A program made the position numbers and the translations under genes. A DNA stretch of 54,916 bases from Anaerofustis stercorihominis. GTDB taxonomy: Bacteria; Bacillota; Clostridia; Eubacteriales; Anaerofustaceae. Each line of letters opens with the position of its first letter. Position 1 is the stretch's first letter. The notes beneath the pieces were generated by a model. That model worked only from the letters and a program-made list of their open reading frames with translations. It was not told where the DNA came from and did no database searches. The stretch is from assembly GCA_015058295.1 (NCBI GenBank), contig SVCP01000007.1, forward strand, positions 1 through 54,916, given 5' to 3'. Below are positions 1-7,273 of this stretch, piece after piece.

Positions 1-1
1 A

Positions 2-253
2 AAAGGCACAGATATTGAAACTACAGCTTCGCTCATCGAAAGCGGTAAACTCAGCTACCTCCTGTCAACAAGCTCAAAAGGCAGAATCCCCACACAGGAC
101 AGCGTAATCATCAGAAGAAAAGCTATCGAAAGAAGTGTTCCGTGTCTTACTGCTATTGATACGGCTGATGCGGTTGCGGAAAGCCTTCTCTGCGGTTACA
201 CACAGCAGAACACAACACTCGTTGATGTAACAACACTTCACAATAATAAATAA
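2..253 (+). CDS. carB: Carbamoyl-phosphate synthase large subunit, C-terminal fragment
   Basis: The window opens inside a gene; 83 codons remain before the TAA stop. The fragment matches the end of the C-terminal methylglyoxal synthase-like allosteric domain of CarB, with the pattern S-T-S-S-K-G-R, then a D-x-V-I-I-R-R-K-A-I stretch, then V-P-C-L-T-A-I-D-T-A. In the family this domain binds effectors such as UMP and ornithine, while the enzyme makes carbamoyl phosphate for pyrimidine and arginine synthesis. The start and catalytic domains lie outside the window. Identification from a short tail is good but not absolute; other proteins carrying this domain (methylglyoxal synthase, PurH) lack this ending. 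Confidence 0.82.
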   Translation, partial: KGTDIETTASLIESGKLSYLLSTSSKGRIPTQDSVIIRRKAIERSVPCLTAIDTADAVAESLLCGYTQQNTTLVDVTTLHNNK

Positions 254-268
254 ATTAAATAAATAATA

Positions 269-296
269 GAGTGTCGCATTTGCGGCACTCTTGTGT
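269..296 (+). terminator. Intrinsic terminator after carB
   Basis: Arms GAGTGTCGCA and TGCGGCACTC pair over about nine base pairs with one G-T pair around a short T-rich loop, then a weak T-rich tail TTGTGTT. The tail merges with the extended -10 of the next gene. Confidence 0.7.
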
Positions 297-302
297 TATA
301 AT
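294..302 (+). promoter_or_regulatory. Extended -10 promoter for nadE
   Basis: TGTTATAAT is a TGn extended -10 followed about 38 bases later by the nadE start. No -35 match is visible; the -35 zone would fall inside the preceding terminator hairpin. The same TGTGTTATAAT block recurs before other genes in the window. Confidence 0.55.
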
Positions 303-339
303 CGATAAAAAGGCAAATATATGAAATGAGGAATATATT

Positions 340-1080
340 ATGTTAAGAGATTACGAAAAAGAGCTTCAGCTTCGTGTTGAATATATCAGGGAAATGCTTA
401 AAAACGCGAACTCAAAAGGGATCGTGTTCGGAAATTCAGGAGGAAAAGACAGCGCTCTTGTAGGCATACTTTGTAAAAAAGCGTGTGAGAATACCACAGG
501 CATCATTATGCCTTGTCAGTCAAGACGAAATTATGAAGAAGACACTGTCGATGCTATGGAAGTAGCGGATAAATTCGGTATAAAGACTTTAACCGTAGAT
601 ATCACAAATGCAAAAGAAGCAATTTCCTCAGAACTGAGTAAAGTTACGGAGCTTTCGCAGATGGCTTCCGCAAACATCAATCCCAGACTCAGAATGATCA
701 CGCTTTATGCATATGCCCATGCCAACAATCTTCTCGTTGCGGGAACAGGCAACAGAAGCGAAACATATGTGGGATATTTCACAAAATGGGGTGATGGTGG
801 ATTCGATTTCAACCCGATCAGAGACCTTACTGTTACGGAAGTATACGAGTTCCTTGAATATCTCGATGCTCCTCTCTGTGTAAGAACAAAAGCACCCAGC
901 GCTGCTCTCTTCGACGGACAGACAGATGAAAAAGAAATGGGAATGACATATGCTCAGATAGACGAATATCTGTTTAACGGGCCGGATAATCTCCCGAAAG
1001 AAATCGTTGAAAAGATCGAAAGAATGCACAGAAACTCTCAGCATAAGATGACAATGCCTTCAGAATATAAAGCAAAATAG
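340..1080 (+). CDS. nadE: NAD synthetase, ammonia-type (NadE)
   Basis: This enzyme converts nicotinic acid adenine dinucleotide to NAD with ATP and ammonia, the last step of NAD synthesis, in the cytosol. The protein is 246 residues, the usual size of the ammonia-dependent form without a glutaminase domain. The ATP pyrophosphatase P-loop SGGKDS lies at 33-38 and the family motif GTGNRSE at 135-141, followed by a Y-F-T-K-W-G-D-G-G stretch that contacts substrate. An AUGAGGA-like ribosome site precedes the ATG. It appears to be a single-gene unit between two hairpins, with its own extended -10 promoter. ExsB- or GuaA-type relatives share the P-loop but not the GTGNRSE region, so the call is firm. 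Confidence 0.95.
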   Translation: MLRDYEKELQLRVEYIREMLKNANSKGIVFGNSGGKDSALVGILCKKACENTTGIIMPCQSRRNYEEDTVDAMEVADKFGIKTLTVDITNAKEAISSELSKVTELSQMASANINPRLRMITLYAYAHANNLLVAGTGNRSETYVGYFTKWGDGGFDFNPIRDLTVTEVYEFLEYLDAPLCVRTKAPSAALFDGQTDEKEMGMTYAQIDEYLFNGPDNLPKEIVEKIERMHRNSQHKMTMPSEYKAK

Positions 1081-1130
1081 TTATATTGATTATATAAAAG
1101 ACCCTTATTATGCTTATAATTAAAAATACA

Positions 1131-1150
1131 AGACCTGATTATTCAGGTCT
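1131..1150. terminator. Bidirectional terminator between nadE and the arc operon
   Basis: Perfect arms AGACCTGA and TCAGGTCT around TTAT, with a T-run on the plus side and an A-run on the left that becomes a T-run on the minus strand. It ends both nadE and the convergent antiporter gene, whose stop codon begins five bases away. Confidence 0.85.
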
Positions 1151-1154
1151 CGTT

Positions 1155-2555
1155 TTATATTACAGCCCCTGCTGCGATAGCTAAAACTGAGACAGCAAAT
1201 AACACAATAAGTGGTACAGACATAAATTTAACCCATTTGCCGTAGGATATTCTTCCTATACTCAGTGCCCCCATTACAACACCGCTTGTCGGCGTTATAA
1301 GGTTCACAAGTCCGCAGGCACACTGAAATGCAGTGATGATGAGGCTTCTCGCAACTCCCGAAAAGTCGCCCAACGGTGCGATGATAGGCATCGAGAGCGT
1401 TGCAAGTGCAGATGTTGACGGAATGAGCAGTGACAAAGGAAGATAAAATATATAGCATAATACTGCAAAGACTGATCTTCCCACTCCTGAAAGAAGATTT
1501 TCGCCATAATTCAGAATAGTATCCGTTATCATTGCGTTGTTCATTATTACCGTTATGGCCCTTGAAAGTCCGATGATAAGTGCTACGCCGATGAGATCCG
1601 AGGCACCGGCAACGAAATTATCTACAATATCCTTTTCATTCATCCTTGCAACAAGTCCGATGACTATCCCCATTACAAGAAATAAAGCACTCAGTTCCAT
1701 AAACCACCACGAAAGTGTCGGCAGGAATGTGATTCCAAGATCGGAAAACGGAATTACTGAATATATCATTATGATAAATGTCAGTGCGAATAAAGCGAGA
1801 ACAAGCTTGTCTTTTTTTGTGAAACTCAGCTTTTCTTCTCCTGAATCCATTGAAAAATGTTTATCGTTTTCGGCTCTTTGTTCATAGACGATTGATTTTG
1901 ACGGATCCTGCTTTATTTTTTTCGCATATCTCAGAATATAAGTTACGGCAAATACCGTAAATCCTATGAACAGGACCAGTCTGAGAAGTATCCCTTCACC
2001 GAGGGCAACTCCTGCAAACCCTGAGGCAATTCCTGTTGCAAACGGGTTGACTGTAGAAGCAAGAACCCCCACGCCGGAACCGAAAAGGATTACCGCAACA
2101 GCTGTCACTGTGTCATATCCTGCCGCAAGCATTACAGGTATAAGAAGCGGATAAAATGCCATTGTCTCTTCCGCCATACCGAATGTTGTGCCTCCTATGG
2201 CAAACAGGATGGTCAGAATGATTATCATGAGACTTTCACGGCCTTTGAATTTTTCTGTTATTCTCCTTATACCTACAGATATTGCGCCGGTCTGCATAAC
2301 TATTCCGAGAAATCCGCCGACCATCAGAATAAACGCCGCAACATCTATAGCATCATAAAGCCCTTCAAACGGGGAGGTCAGAACTTCTGCTATTCCCTGA
2401 GGGTTACTTTCTACCCTATGATATGTTCCCACAATCGGGCTGTCGTTTTCATCAAGCTCATAACTTCCTGCGGGAACAAAATATGTGGCAATGCTGATAA
2501 GGGCGATGAGCACAAACAGAATTGTAAATGATGATGGTATTTTTCTCTTTTTCAT
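1155..2555 (-). CDS. YfcC/ArcD2-type basic amino acid antiporter
   Basis: A 466-residue polytopic membrane protein with about 12 hydrophobic segments, of the YfcC (C4-dicarboxylate anaerobic carrier-like) family. Family features include the N-terminal K-K-R-K-I-P-S-S-F-T-I segment, the Y-F-V-P-A-G-x-Y stretch after the first membrane helix, and the conserved G-T-T-F-G-M-A-E-E-T and V-N-P-F-A-T-G loops. Members encoded with arginine deiminase genes exchange arginine for ornithine. It is the last gene of the operon: the carbamoyltransferase stop and this ATG are separated by one base (TGACATG), implying translational coupling. The arginine/ornithine assignment rests on context; the fold alone would also allow other substrates. 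Confidence 0.85.
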   Translation of the reverse strand: MKKRKIPSSFTILFVLIALISIATYFVPAGSYELDENDSPIVGTYHRVESNPQGIAEVLTSPFEGLYDAIDVAAFILMVGGFLGIVMQTGAISVGIRRITEKFKGRESLMIIILTILFAIGGTTFGMAEETMAFYPLLIPVMLAAGYDTVTAVAVILFGSGVGVLASTVNPFATGIASGFAGVALGEGILLRLVLFIGFTVFAVTYILRYAKKIKQDPSKSIVYEQRAENDKHFSMDSGEEKLSFTKKDKLVLALFALTFIIMIYSVIPFSDLGITFLPTLSWWFMELSALFLVMGIVIGLVARMNEKDIVDNFVAGASDLIGVALIIGLSRAITVIMNNAMITDTILNYGENLLSGVGRSVFAVLCYIFYLPLSLLIPSTSALATLSMPIIAPLGDFSGVARSLIITAFQCACGLVNLITPTSGVVMGALSIGRISYGKWVKFMSVPLIVLFAVSVLAIAAGAVI

Positions 2556-2556
2556 G

Positions 2557-3549
2557 TCAGATCATCGCTGTCATTACAGCTTTGATCGTGTGCATTCTGT
2601 TCTCGGCTTCATCGAATACCACCGATTGTCTGCTGTAGAATACTTCGTCACTTACTTCTCTTATATCGAAGCCTCTTTCCTTACATTCTTTGGCAAAACT
2701 CGTCTCAAAATCATGGAAAGCAGGCAGGCAGTGCATAAATATCGTGTCTTTGTTGCCTGTAAGTGCCATAAGGGATTCATCTACCTTATATGGTGAAAGA
2801 AGTTTTGTTCTCTCCTCAACAATATCTTCTTCTCCCATTGATGCCCAGATGTCTGTGTATATTACATCAGCACCTTTTACGCAGTTTCTGTCTTCGCTGA
2901 ATTCGATTTTTGCACCGCTTGTTTTGCATATTTCATCAAGCTTGGTAAGAATTTCTTTATCAAGTTGATCGGAAAGACTCTTAGGGCCGAATCCCACAAA
3001 ATGCATACCCATTTTTGCCGCACCGTAAAGCCACGCATAGCACATATTGTTTCGAAGGTCTCCTGCAAAGACTATTTTTATTTTGTTGAGTGGTTTTGCA
3101 ATATGCTCTTCAATTGTCATCATATCTGCAAGAATCTGTGTCGGGTGGTCATAATCTGTGAGGCCGTTGAATACGGGCACTCCACTGTATCTGGCCAGAT
3201 CTTCAACTACACGCTGTTCGTATCCACGGTATTCTATACCGTCATAAAATCTTCCGAGGACATTTGCCGTATCCCTGATAGATTCTTTTTTGCCCATCTG
3301 TGAACTTTTCGGATCGAGAAAGGTTACATTTGCTCCTTCTTCAGTTGCCGCAACTTCAAATGCGCAACGTGTTCTCGTTGATGTTTTTTCAAAGAGAAGT
3401 ACGATGTTTTTTCCTTTGAGCAACTGACAGTCAACGCCCATTTTCTTTTTTGCCTTCAGGGCGTGTGAAAGATCAAGTAAATATCTGATTTCCTCATGTG
3501 AAAAATCCATGAGTGAAAGAAAGCTTCTGCCTTTTAAATTAAGTGCCAT
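2557..3549 (-). CDS. arcB: Ornithine carbamoyltransferase, probably catabolic
   Basis: A 330-residue enzyme joining or splitting ornithine plus carbamoyl phosphate and citrulline. The carbamoyl-phosphate site S-T-R-T-R is at 57-61, HPTQ at 135-138, and the ornithine-side HCLP at 273-276, all intact. It lies between arcA (16-base gap, AGGAG ribosome site) and the antiporter. That order argues for the phosphorolytic role in arginine breakdown, where citrulline yields ornithine and carbamoyl phosphate. Anabolic ArgF has the same fold, so arcB versus argF is a context call. No carbamate kinase gene follows to recover ATP from the carbamoyl phosphate. Confidence 0.93.
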   Translation of the reverse strand: MALNLKGRSFLSLMDFSHEEIRYLLDLSHALKAKKKMGVDCQLLKGKNIVLLFEKTSTRTRCAFEVAATEEGANVTFLDPKSSQMGKKESIRDTANVLGRFYDGIEYRGYEQRVVEDLARYSGVPVFNGLTDYDHPTQILADMMTIEEHIAKPLNKIKIVFAGDLRNNMCYAWLYGAAKMGMHFVGFGPKSLSDQLDKEILTKLDEICKTSGAKIEFSEDRNCVKGADVIYTDIWASMGEEDIVEERTKLLSPYKVDESLMALTGNKDTIFMHCLPAFHDFETSFAKECKERGFDIREVSDEVFYSRQSVVFDEAENRMHTIKAVMTAMI

Positions 3550-3565
3550 GTTTATACTCCTGTAT

Positions 3566-4771
3566 TTATATTTTTTCTCTTATAAGCGGCATACTCATAC
3601 ATCTCGGGCCGCCTCTTCCACGGGAAAGCTCGCAGGAAGGGATTTCGTGTACCTTGATACCATGTTCCTCAAGTACCCTGTTTGTAACATAGTTTCTTGA
3701 ATACACGATTACTTCTCCCGGAGATACCGCAAGGGTATTTGACCCGTCATTCCATTGTTCCCTTGCGGCATCTACTATACTTGTACCGCCGCAGCGTATC
3801 AGATCGACTTTATCAAGATCAAGATGCTTCTTGAGTGTATCTTCAAGAGAAAGGTGTTCTTCGTGGATCTGTGTGTTACCTCCGGGATTTGTGATAATGA
3901 ACTGTGTCATTTCACCACGTATATTCGGATGCACCGTGAATTTATCACGATCCACCATTGTGAATACCGTATCAAGATGCATAAAGCTTCTGTTTTTCGG
4001 GATATTTATGGCGATTACTTTTTTGAAACCTGCTTCTTTTCCGAGAATTTCCGATGCGAAATGTTCTACTGCGGAAGGATGTGTTCTCTGAGAAATGCCG
4101 ACAGCCACCACATCTTCGTTCAGTACAAGAATATCGCCTCCCTCTATGGAATGCGGATAGTTTCTTTCATACCACAATGGTGTGTCCTTATATAATGGAT
4201 GGTAAGTGAAAATATATTTTGCAAAAAGTGTTTCCCTGCTTCTTGTGATGGAATGCATCTTGTGAAGGGATACGCCGTTTCCGATTGCTGCAAACGGATC
4301 CCTTGTGAAATACAGGTTTGGCATCGGATCAATAATAAACGGATAATCACTTTCGAGATAATCGGAAAGTGAGCGCTTTGTGTAGTCAGATTTTCTGATG
4401 CCTGCGATCATCGTATCGATCATATCTGTAATTTTCATGGACAGAAGATAATCCACAAGTCTGTTTTTGTCAATTTCTTCTGCGATTCTCGCTTCATCTA
4501 CAAATTCCCTGACAAATTCTTCCCTGATATTTTCATCTCCCATAACACGGGCGAGAAGGTTTGTCAGATATACTACTTCCACCCCTGAGTTTGTAAGAGT
4601 TTTGCAGAATTCATCGTGTTCTTCTGCTGCTATTTTTAAATAGGGTATATCATCAAACAATAATCTTTCCAGAGCTTCCGGCATAAGATTTTCAAGCTCT
4701 TTTCCCGGTCTGTGAACGAGTACCTGCTTGAGCCTTCCTATTTCGCTGTGCACATCAATAGTTGAAAGCAT
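3566..4771 (-). CDS. arcA: Arginine deiminase (ArcA)
   Basis: It hydrolyses arginine to citrulline and ammonia in the cytosol, the first step of the arginine deiminase pathway. I place the start at the ATG ending at 4771, not at an upstream in-frame ATG, because a strong AAAGGAGG site sits six bases before it and the protein then begins with the usual S-x-I-G-x-L-K-x-V-L-V-H region. That gives 401 residues, near the usual 405-410. Active-site elements are present: F-T-R-D-P-F at 155-160, E-G-G-D at 210-213, H-L-D at 265-267, and the nucleophilic Cys391 in G-G-P-R-C-M-S-M-P. It leads a three-gene operon. No convincing sigma-A promoter was found on the minus strand. Confidence 0.96.
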   Translation of the reverse strand: MLSTIDVHSEIGRLKQVLVHRPGKELENLMPEALERLLFDDIPYLKIAAEEHDEFCKTLTNSGVEVVYLTNLLARVMGDENIREEFVREFVDEARIAEEIDKNRLVDYLLSMKITDMIDTMIAGIRKSDYTKRSLSDYLESDYPFIIDPMPNLYFTRDPFAAIGNGVSLHKMHSITRSRETLFAKYIFTYHPLYKDTPLWYERNYPHSIEGGDILVLNEDVVAVGISQRTHPSAVEHFASEILGKEAGFKKVIAINIPKNRSFMHLDTVFTMVDRDKFTVHPNIRGEMTQFIITNPGGNTQIHEEHLSLEDTLKKHLDLDKVDLIRCGGTSIVDAAREQWNDGSNTLAVSPGEVIVYSRNYVTNRVLEEHGIKVHEIPSCELSRGRGGPRCMSMPLIREKI

Positions 4772-4855
4772 AATTCCTCCTTTTGTGTTTTGGATATATG
4801 ATTTGCACCTGACAGAAAAATATTCACATGACAGCAATGATTTTATTTATCAGTA

Positions 4856-4884
4856 TTGACAAACGAAAAGAATTTATTTACAAT
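4856..4884 (+). promoter_or_regulatory. Sigma-A promoter of the sdpR operon
   Basis: TTGACA at 4856-4861 and TACAAT at 4879-4884 are spaced by exactly 17 bases. The element lies just upstream of a perfect inverted repeat. Confidence 0.8.
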
Positions 4885-4908
4885 ACATTTAACAATTAAG
4901 TTAAATGT
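4885..4908. promoter_or_regulatory. Palindromic operator candidate for the ArsR-type repressor
   Basis: Perfect nine-base arms ACATTTAAC (4885-4893) and GTTAAATGT (4900-4908) around AATTAA. It starts one base after the -10 box, where a bound dimer would block transcription. ArsR-family repressors commonly bind AT-rich dyads at their own promoters; the link to this regulator is inferred. Confidence 0.65.
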
Positions 4909-4927
4909 TAAGTGTTAAGTGTTGATG
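4900..4927 (+). repeat. Four tandem 7-base units in the sdpR leader
   Basis: GTTAAAT, GTTAAGT, GTTAAGT, GTTGATG run head to tail and share their first unit with the right arm of the operator palindrome. They end just before the ribosome site of the next gene. Confidence 0.7.
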
Positions 4928-4940
4928 GGGGAGGTGTATC

Positions 4941-5216
4941 TTGTCATTACAAACAACCCTTAAAGCTTTGTCAGATCCTACAAGGCGCGAAATTCTGAAT
5001 ATGCTCAGAACAAGGAGTATGTCTGCAGGTGAAATATCCGATATGTTTGATATTACATCTGCGGCAATATCAAGGCATCTTTCCGTTCTGAAAGATGCTC
5101 AGCTGATTTCCGACAGAAGGGAAGGAAAGTTCATATTTTACGAACTTAACACATCTGTTCTCGAAGAAATAATGCTCTGGATAAAAAATCTGAGAGGTGA
5201 TGATGATGAAAAATGA
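4941..5216 (+). CDS. sdpR: ArsR/SdpR-family transcriptional repressor
   Basis: A 91-residue winged-helix regulator. The N-terminal L-K-A-L-S-D-P-T-R-R-E-I-L is the hallmark of the ArsR superfamily, with a helix-turn-helix at about residues 28-52 (I-S-D-M-F-D-I-T-S-A-A-I-S-R-H-L) and a beta wing near F-I-F-Y-E-L. No metal-binding CxC-type motif is seen. It resembles Bacillus subtilis SdpR in length and sequence style, and the next gene is SdpI-like. The start is TTG, supported by a GGGGGAGGTG ribosome site; no ATG or GTG alternative keeps the conserved N-terminus. It overlaps the next gene and probably represses its own operon through the palindrome at 4885-4908. Confidence 0.85.
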   Translation: MSLQTTLKALSDPTRREILNMLRTRSMSAGEISDMFDITSAAISRHLSVLKDAQLISDRREGKFIFYELNTSVLEEIMLWIKNLRGDDDEK

Positions 5217-5850
5217 TAAATCAAAGCTTATTATAAGCAGTGCGGTGATTCTCATGCCTGCATTGTACGGAGTTTTGATGTGGGATAAACTTCCGGCGAG
5301 AATTCCCACACATTTTGATGTAAACGGAAATGTCGACGCCACAAGCTCTAAAGCTTTTACGGTGTTCTTTATTCCCGTATTTTTGCTTTTACTGCATCTT
5401 TTCTGCATTTACGCAACGAAAAATGATCCGAAGCAGAAAAGTATAAGTGAAAAAATATTTTCACTGTTGTACGCCATATGTCCGTCAATAAGCATACTTT
5501 GCTACGTACTTATATACAGTTATGCATTTGGCGTAAAAGTTCCGGTGAATGTATGGGCGTCATTTTTTACGGGAGGACTGTTTATCGTAGTAGGAAATTA
5601 TCTACCAAAATGCAGGCTGAATTATACCGTAGGTATAAAAATCCCGTGGACTCTTGCAAGCATCGAAAACTGGAACAATACACACCGTTTTGCAGGAAGA
5701 GTATGGGTGGCAGGAGGATTATTTATATTAGCTTCCGGTATCGGAAACAATATCTTTATAATGCTTGCATCTGCACTTATTACAGCATTTTTGCCCATTA
5801 TATACTCATTTATGTACTTTAGAAAATACGAACAAGGAGAACAACAATGA
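5206..5850 (+). CDS. sdpI: SdpI-like integral membrane protein (DUF1648 plus SdpI domain)
   Basis: A 214-residue protein with about six membrane segments. The DUF1648 signature (L-P-A-R-I-P-T-H-F-D then G-N-V-D) lies at about 29-44, and the SdpI signature runs from N-Y-L-P at 131 through the W-N-x-T-H-R-F-A-G-R-V-W region at 155-167. In B. subtilis, SdpI gives immunity to the SdpC peptide toxin and, with SdpR, forms a signalling pair at the membrane. Four consecutive possible starts exist (one GTG and three ATG, 5197-5208); the last best fits the GAGAGGTG site and gives an 11-base overlap with sdpR. No sdpC-like toxin gene is adjacent, so the protected target is unknown. Confidence 0.85.
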   Translation: MKNDKSKLIISSAVILMPALYGVLMWDKLPARIPTHFDVNGNVDATSSKAFTVFFIPVFLLLLHLFCIYATKNDPKQKSISEKIFSLLYAICPSISILCYVLIYSYAFGVKVPVNVWASFFTGGLFIVVGNYLPKCRLNYTVGIKIPWTLASIENWNNTHRFAGRVWVAGGLFILASGIGNNIFIMLASALITAFLPIIYSFMYFRKYEQGEQQ

Positions 5851-7172
5851 AAAAATTTTTGTGTATCATATTGATAATGCTTATGTTTATGCCGCTTTTT
5901 TCCTGCGGCGATTCATCACAGACGGATTTCAGGGTGCTTGCGGATGAATATATGGCGGATTTTGTCGCAGGCGATTACGAAAAAATGATGGAATATGAAA
6001 TGACTCCCATAATTGCTTCGCAGATGAGTGTTGAAATGATAAAGCAGATAAAAGAAGAAACCCTTCCATCGCAGTACGGAGATTATCTAGGGGAATACTC
6101 ATTTTCTGAAATTGTTGAAAGCAGCGGTATGAATCTTTACTGTTATGTTTTTTCGTATGATACTGCAGATGTAACAATAGCCGTCGGAATAAACAATAAA
6201 GGTCAGATAGCTTCATTTGTCATACTCGATGTGAAAAGCAAAGTCAGCATTGACTTTTCGGAAAATGTAAAGGAGACTCCCGTAACATTCGGAAATGATC
6301 CTTACATAATCAGTGGCTCGGTAATCAGTTCTTCTGATGAAAATTCTCCTGCAGTAGTTATTCTTGCAGGTAGCGGTGCTTCCGACAGATATGGAAGGGT
6401 AGGCGCAAATGCCATATACGCCAATATTGCAGATAACCTGGCCAAGCAAGGTATCAAAGTGTTGATCTTCGACAAAAGAACATTCACTTATGGTACTGAA
6501 ATATCCACAAAAGAAGATATGTCCATATATGATGAATATCTCTATGACGCGAAAGATGCAGTTGAATTTATGAAAAATTATCCGGGCGTTGAAAGAGATA
6601 AAGTATATGTCCTTGGACATAGTCTCGGGGCGTATATCCTCGGAATGGTGAATGAATACCTTGTTCAGGATGTTGCAGGATATATTTTCCTGTGCCCGCC
6701 TTCGGACAGTATGCATGAACTGATGATTTATCAGCTTGAATATCTTGCAGGCCTTGACGGAGAAATAAGTAAAGAAGAACAAATGAATATAGCTCTTTAC
6801 GAAGCACAGGCAGACAACATCAAAAATCTTACAGAAGAAAACAAATCTGAGTATAATTCTGCGGTGCTTCTGAATGCACCTGCAAGCTACTGGTTGTCTA
6901 TGAAAAACTATGATCCGGCACTTTCCGCAGAGGCAATAAAATCCGAAATGTTCCTCGCGTTTGGAGGAAGAGACTATCAGGTGCCTATTTCTCAGAAAAA
7001 AGCATGGTATGATTCCCTTGGCGGAAGAAGCGATGTAATAATAAATGTATATGAAAATATGAACCATATGCTGTTTGATTATACAGGCACACCTTCTCCC
7101 GATGAGTATAATATCAAAAGCGAAATAAACTCACAACTTATAGATGATATAGTTGATTTTATTGAAAAGTAA
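5847..7172 (+). CDS. Lipoprotein with DUF3887-like and alpha/beta hydrolase domains
   Basis: A 441-residue protein with a lipoprotein signal peptide (L-F-S-C-G; lipidated Cys20), so it should be anchored outside the membrane. Residues about 25-140 look like a DUF3887-type domain (D-Y-E-K-M-M-E-Y start). Residues about 150-441 are an alpha/beta hydrolase: G-S-G-A-S-D-R-Y near 175, nucleophile elbow G-H-S-L-G with Ser259, likely acid Asp376 in G-G-R-D, and His407 in N-M-N-H-M. Substrate is not predictable; related proteins are annotated as acyl esterases or peptidases. Its ATG overlaps the sdpI stop (ATGA), so it is translationally coupled to the regulator/immunity pair. A strong terminator follows. 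Confidence 0.83.
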   Translation: MKKFLCIILIMLMFMPLFSCGDSSQTDFRVLADEYMADFVAGDYEKMMEYEMTPIIASQMSVEMIKQIKEETLPSQYGDYLGEYSFSEIVESSGMNLYCYVFSYDTADVTIAVGINNKGQIASFVILDVKSKVSIDFSENVKETPVTFGNDPYIISGSVISSSDENSPAVVILAGSGASDRYGRVGANAIYANIADNLAKQGIKVLIFDKRTFTYGTEISTKEDMSIYDEYLYDAKDAVEFMKNYPGVERDKVYVLGHSLGAYILGMVNEYLVQDVAGYIFLCPPSDSMHELMIYQLEYLAGLDGEISKEEQMNIALYEAQADNIKNLTEENKSEYNSAVLLNAPASYWLSMKNYDPALSAEAIKSEMFLAFGGRDYQVPISQKKAWYDSLGGRSDVIINVYENMNHMLFDYTGTPSPDEYNIKSEINSQLIDDIVDFIEK

Positions 7173-7180
7173 GTATGATT

Positions 7181-7206
7181 GACCGCATTTTTGCGGTCTT
7201 TTTTGT
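7181..7206 (+). terminator. Intrinsic terminator of the sdpR operon
   Basis: GACCGCA and TGCGGTC arms around TTTT, followed by six T residues. Confidence 0.92.
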
Positions 7207-7230
7207 ATTCGGTCATAAACAGTCATGTTC

Positions 7231-7242
7231 ATACATATGTAT
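7231..7242. promoter_or_regulatory. Palindrome and possible sporulation-type -10 upstream of spoIVA
   Basis: ATACATATGTAT is a perfect 12-base palindrome. It overlaps CATACATA (7230-7237), which resembles a sigma-E -10. No well-spaced -35 was found, so the promoter assignment is weak. No sigma-A promoter is visible between the terminator and the gene either. Confidence 0.3.
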
Positions 7243-7273
7243 AAACCAAAACAAGCGTTATTCGGAGGGTATC

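Noticed and set aside
4810-4834. Possible ARG box or FNR/CRP-like site upstream of arcA
   Set aside because: Two TGACAG copies 19 bases apart and a TGAATATTTTTCT stretch were noted, but neither matches the ArgR or FNR consensus well enough.
4772-4837. Longer arginine deiminase start
   Set aside because: The extra 22 residues match nothing in the family, and the AAAGGAGG site points to the ATG at 4771.
6213-7067. 284-codon open frame on the minus strand
   Set aside because: Lies entirely antisense to the lipoprotein hydrolase gene, rich in Cys, His, Ile and Phe in a way typical of antisense frames, and has no ribosome site or domain.
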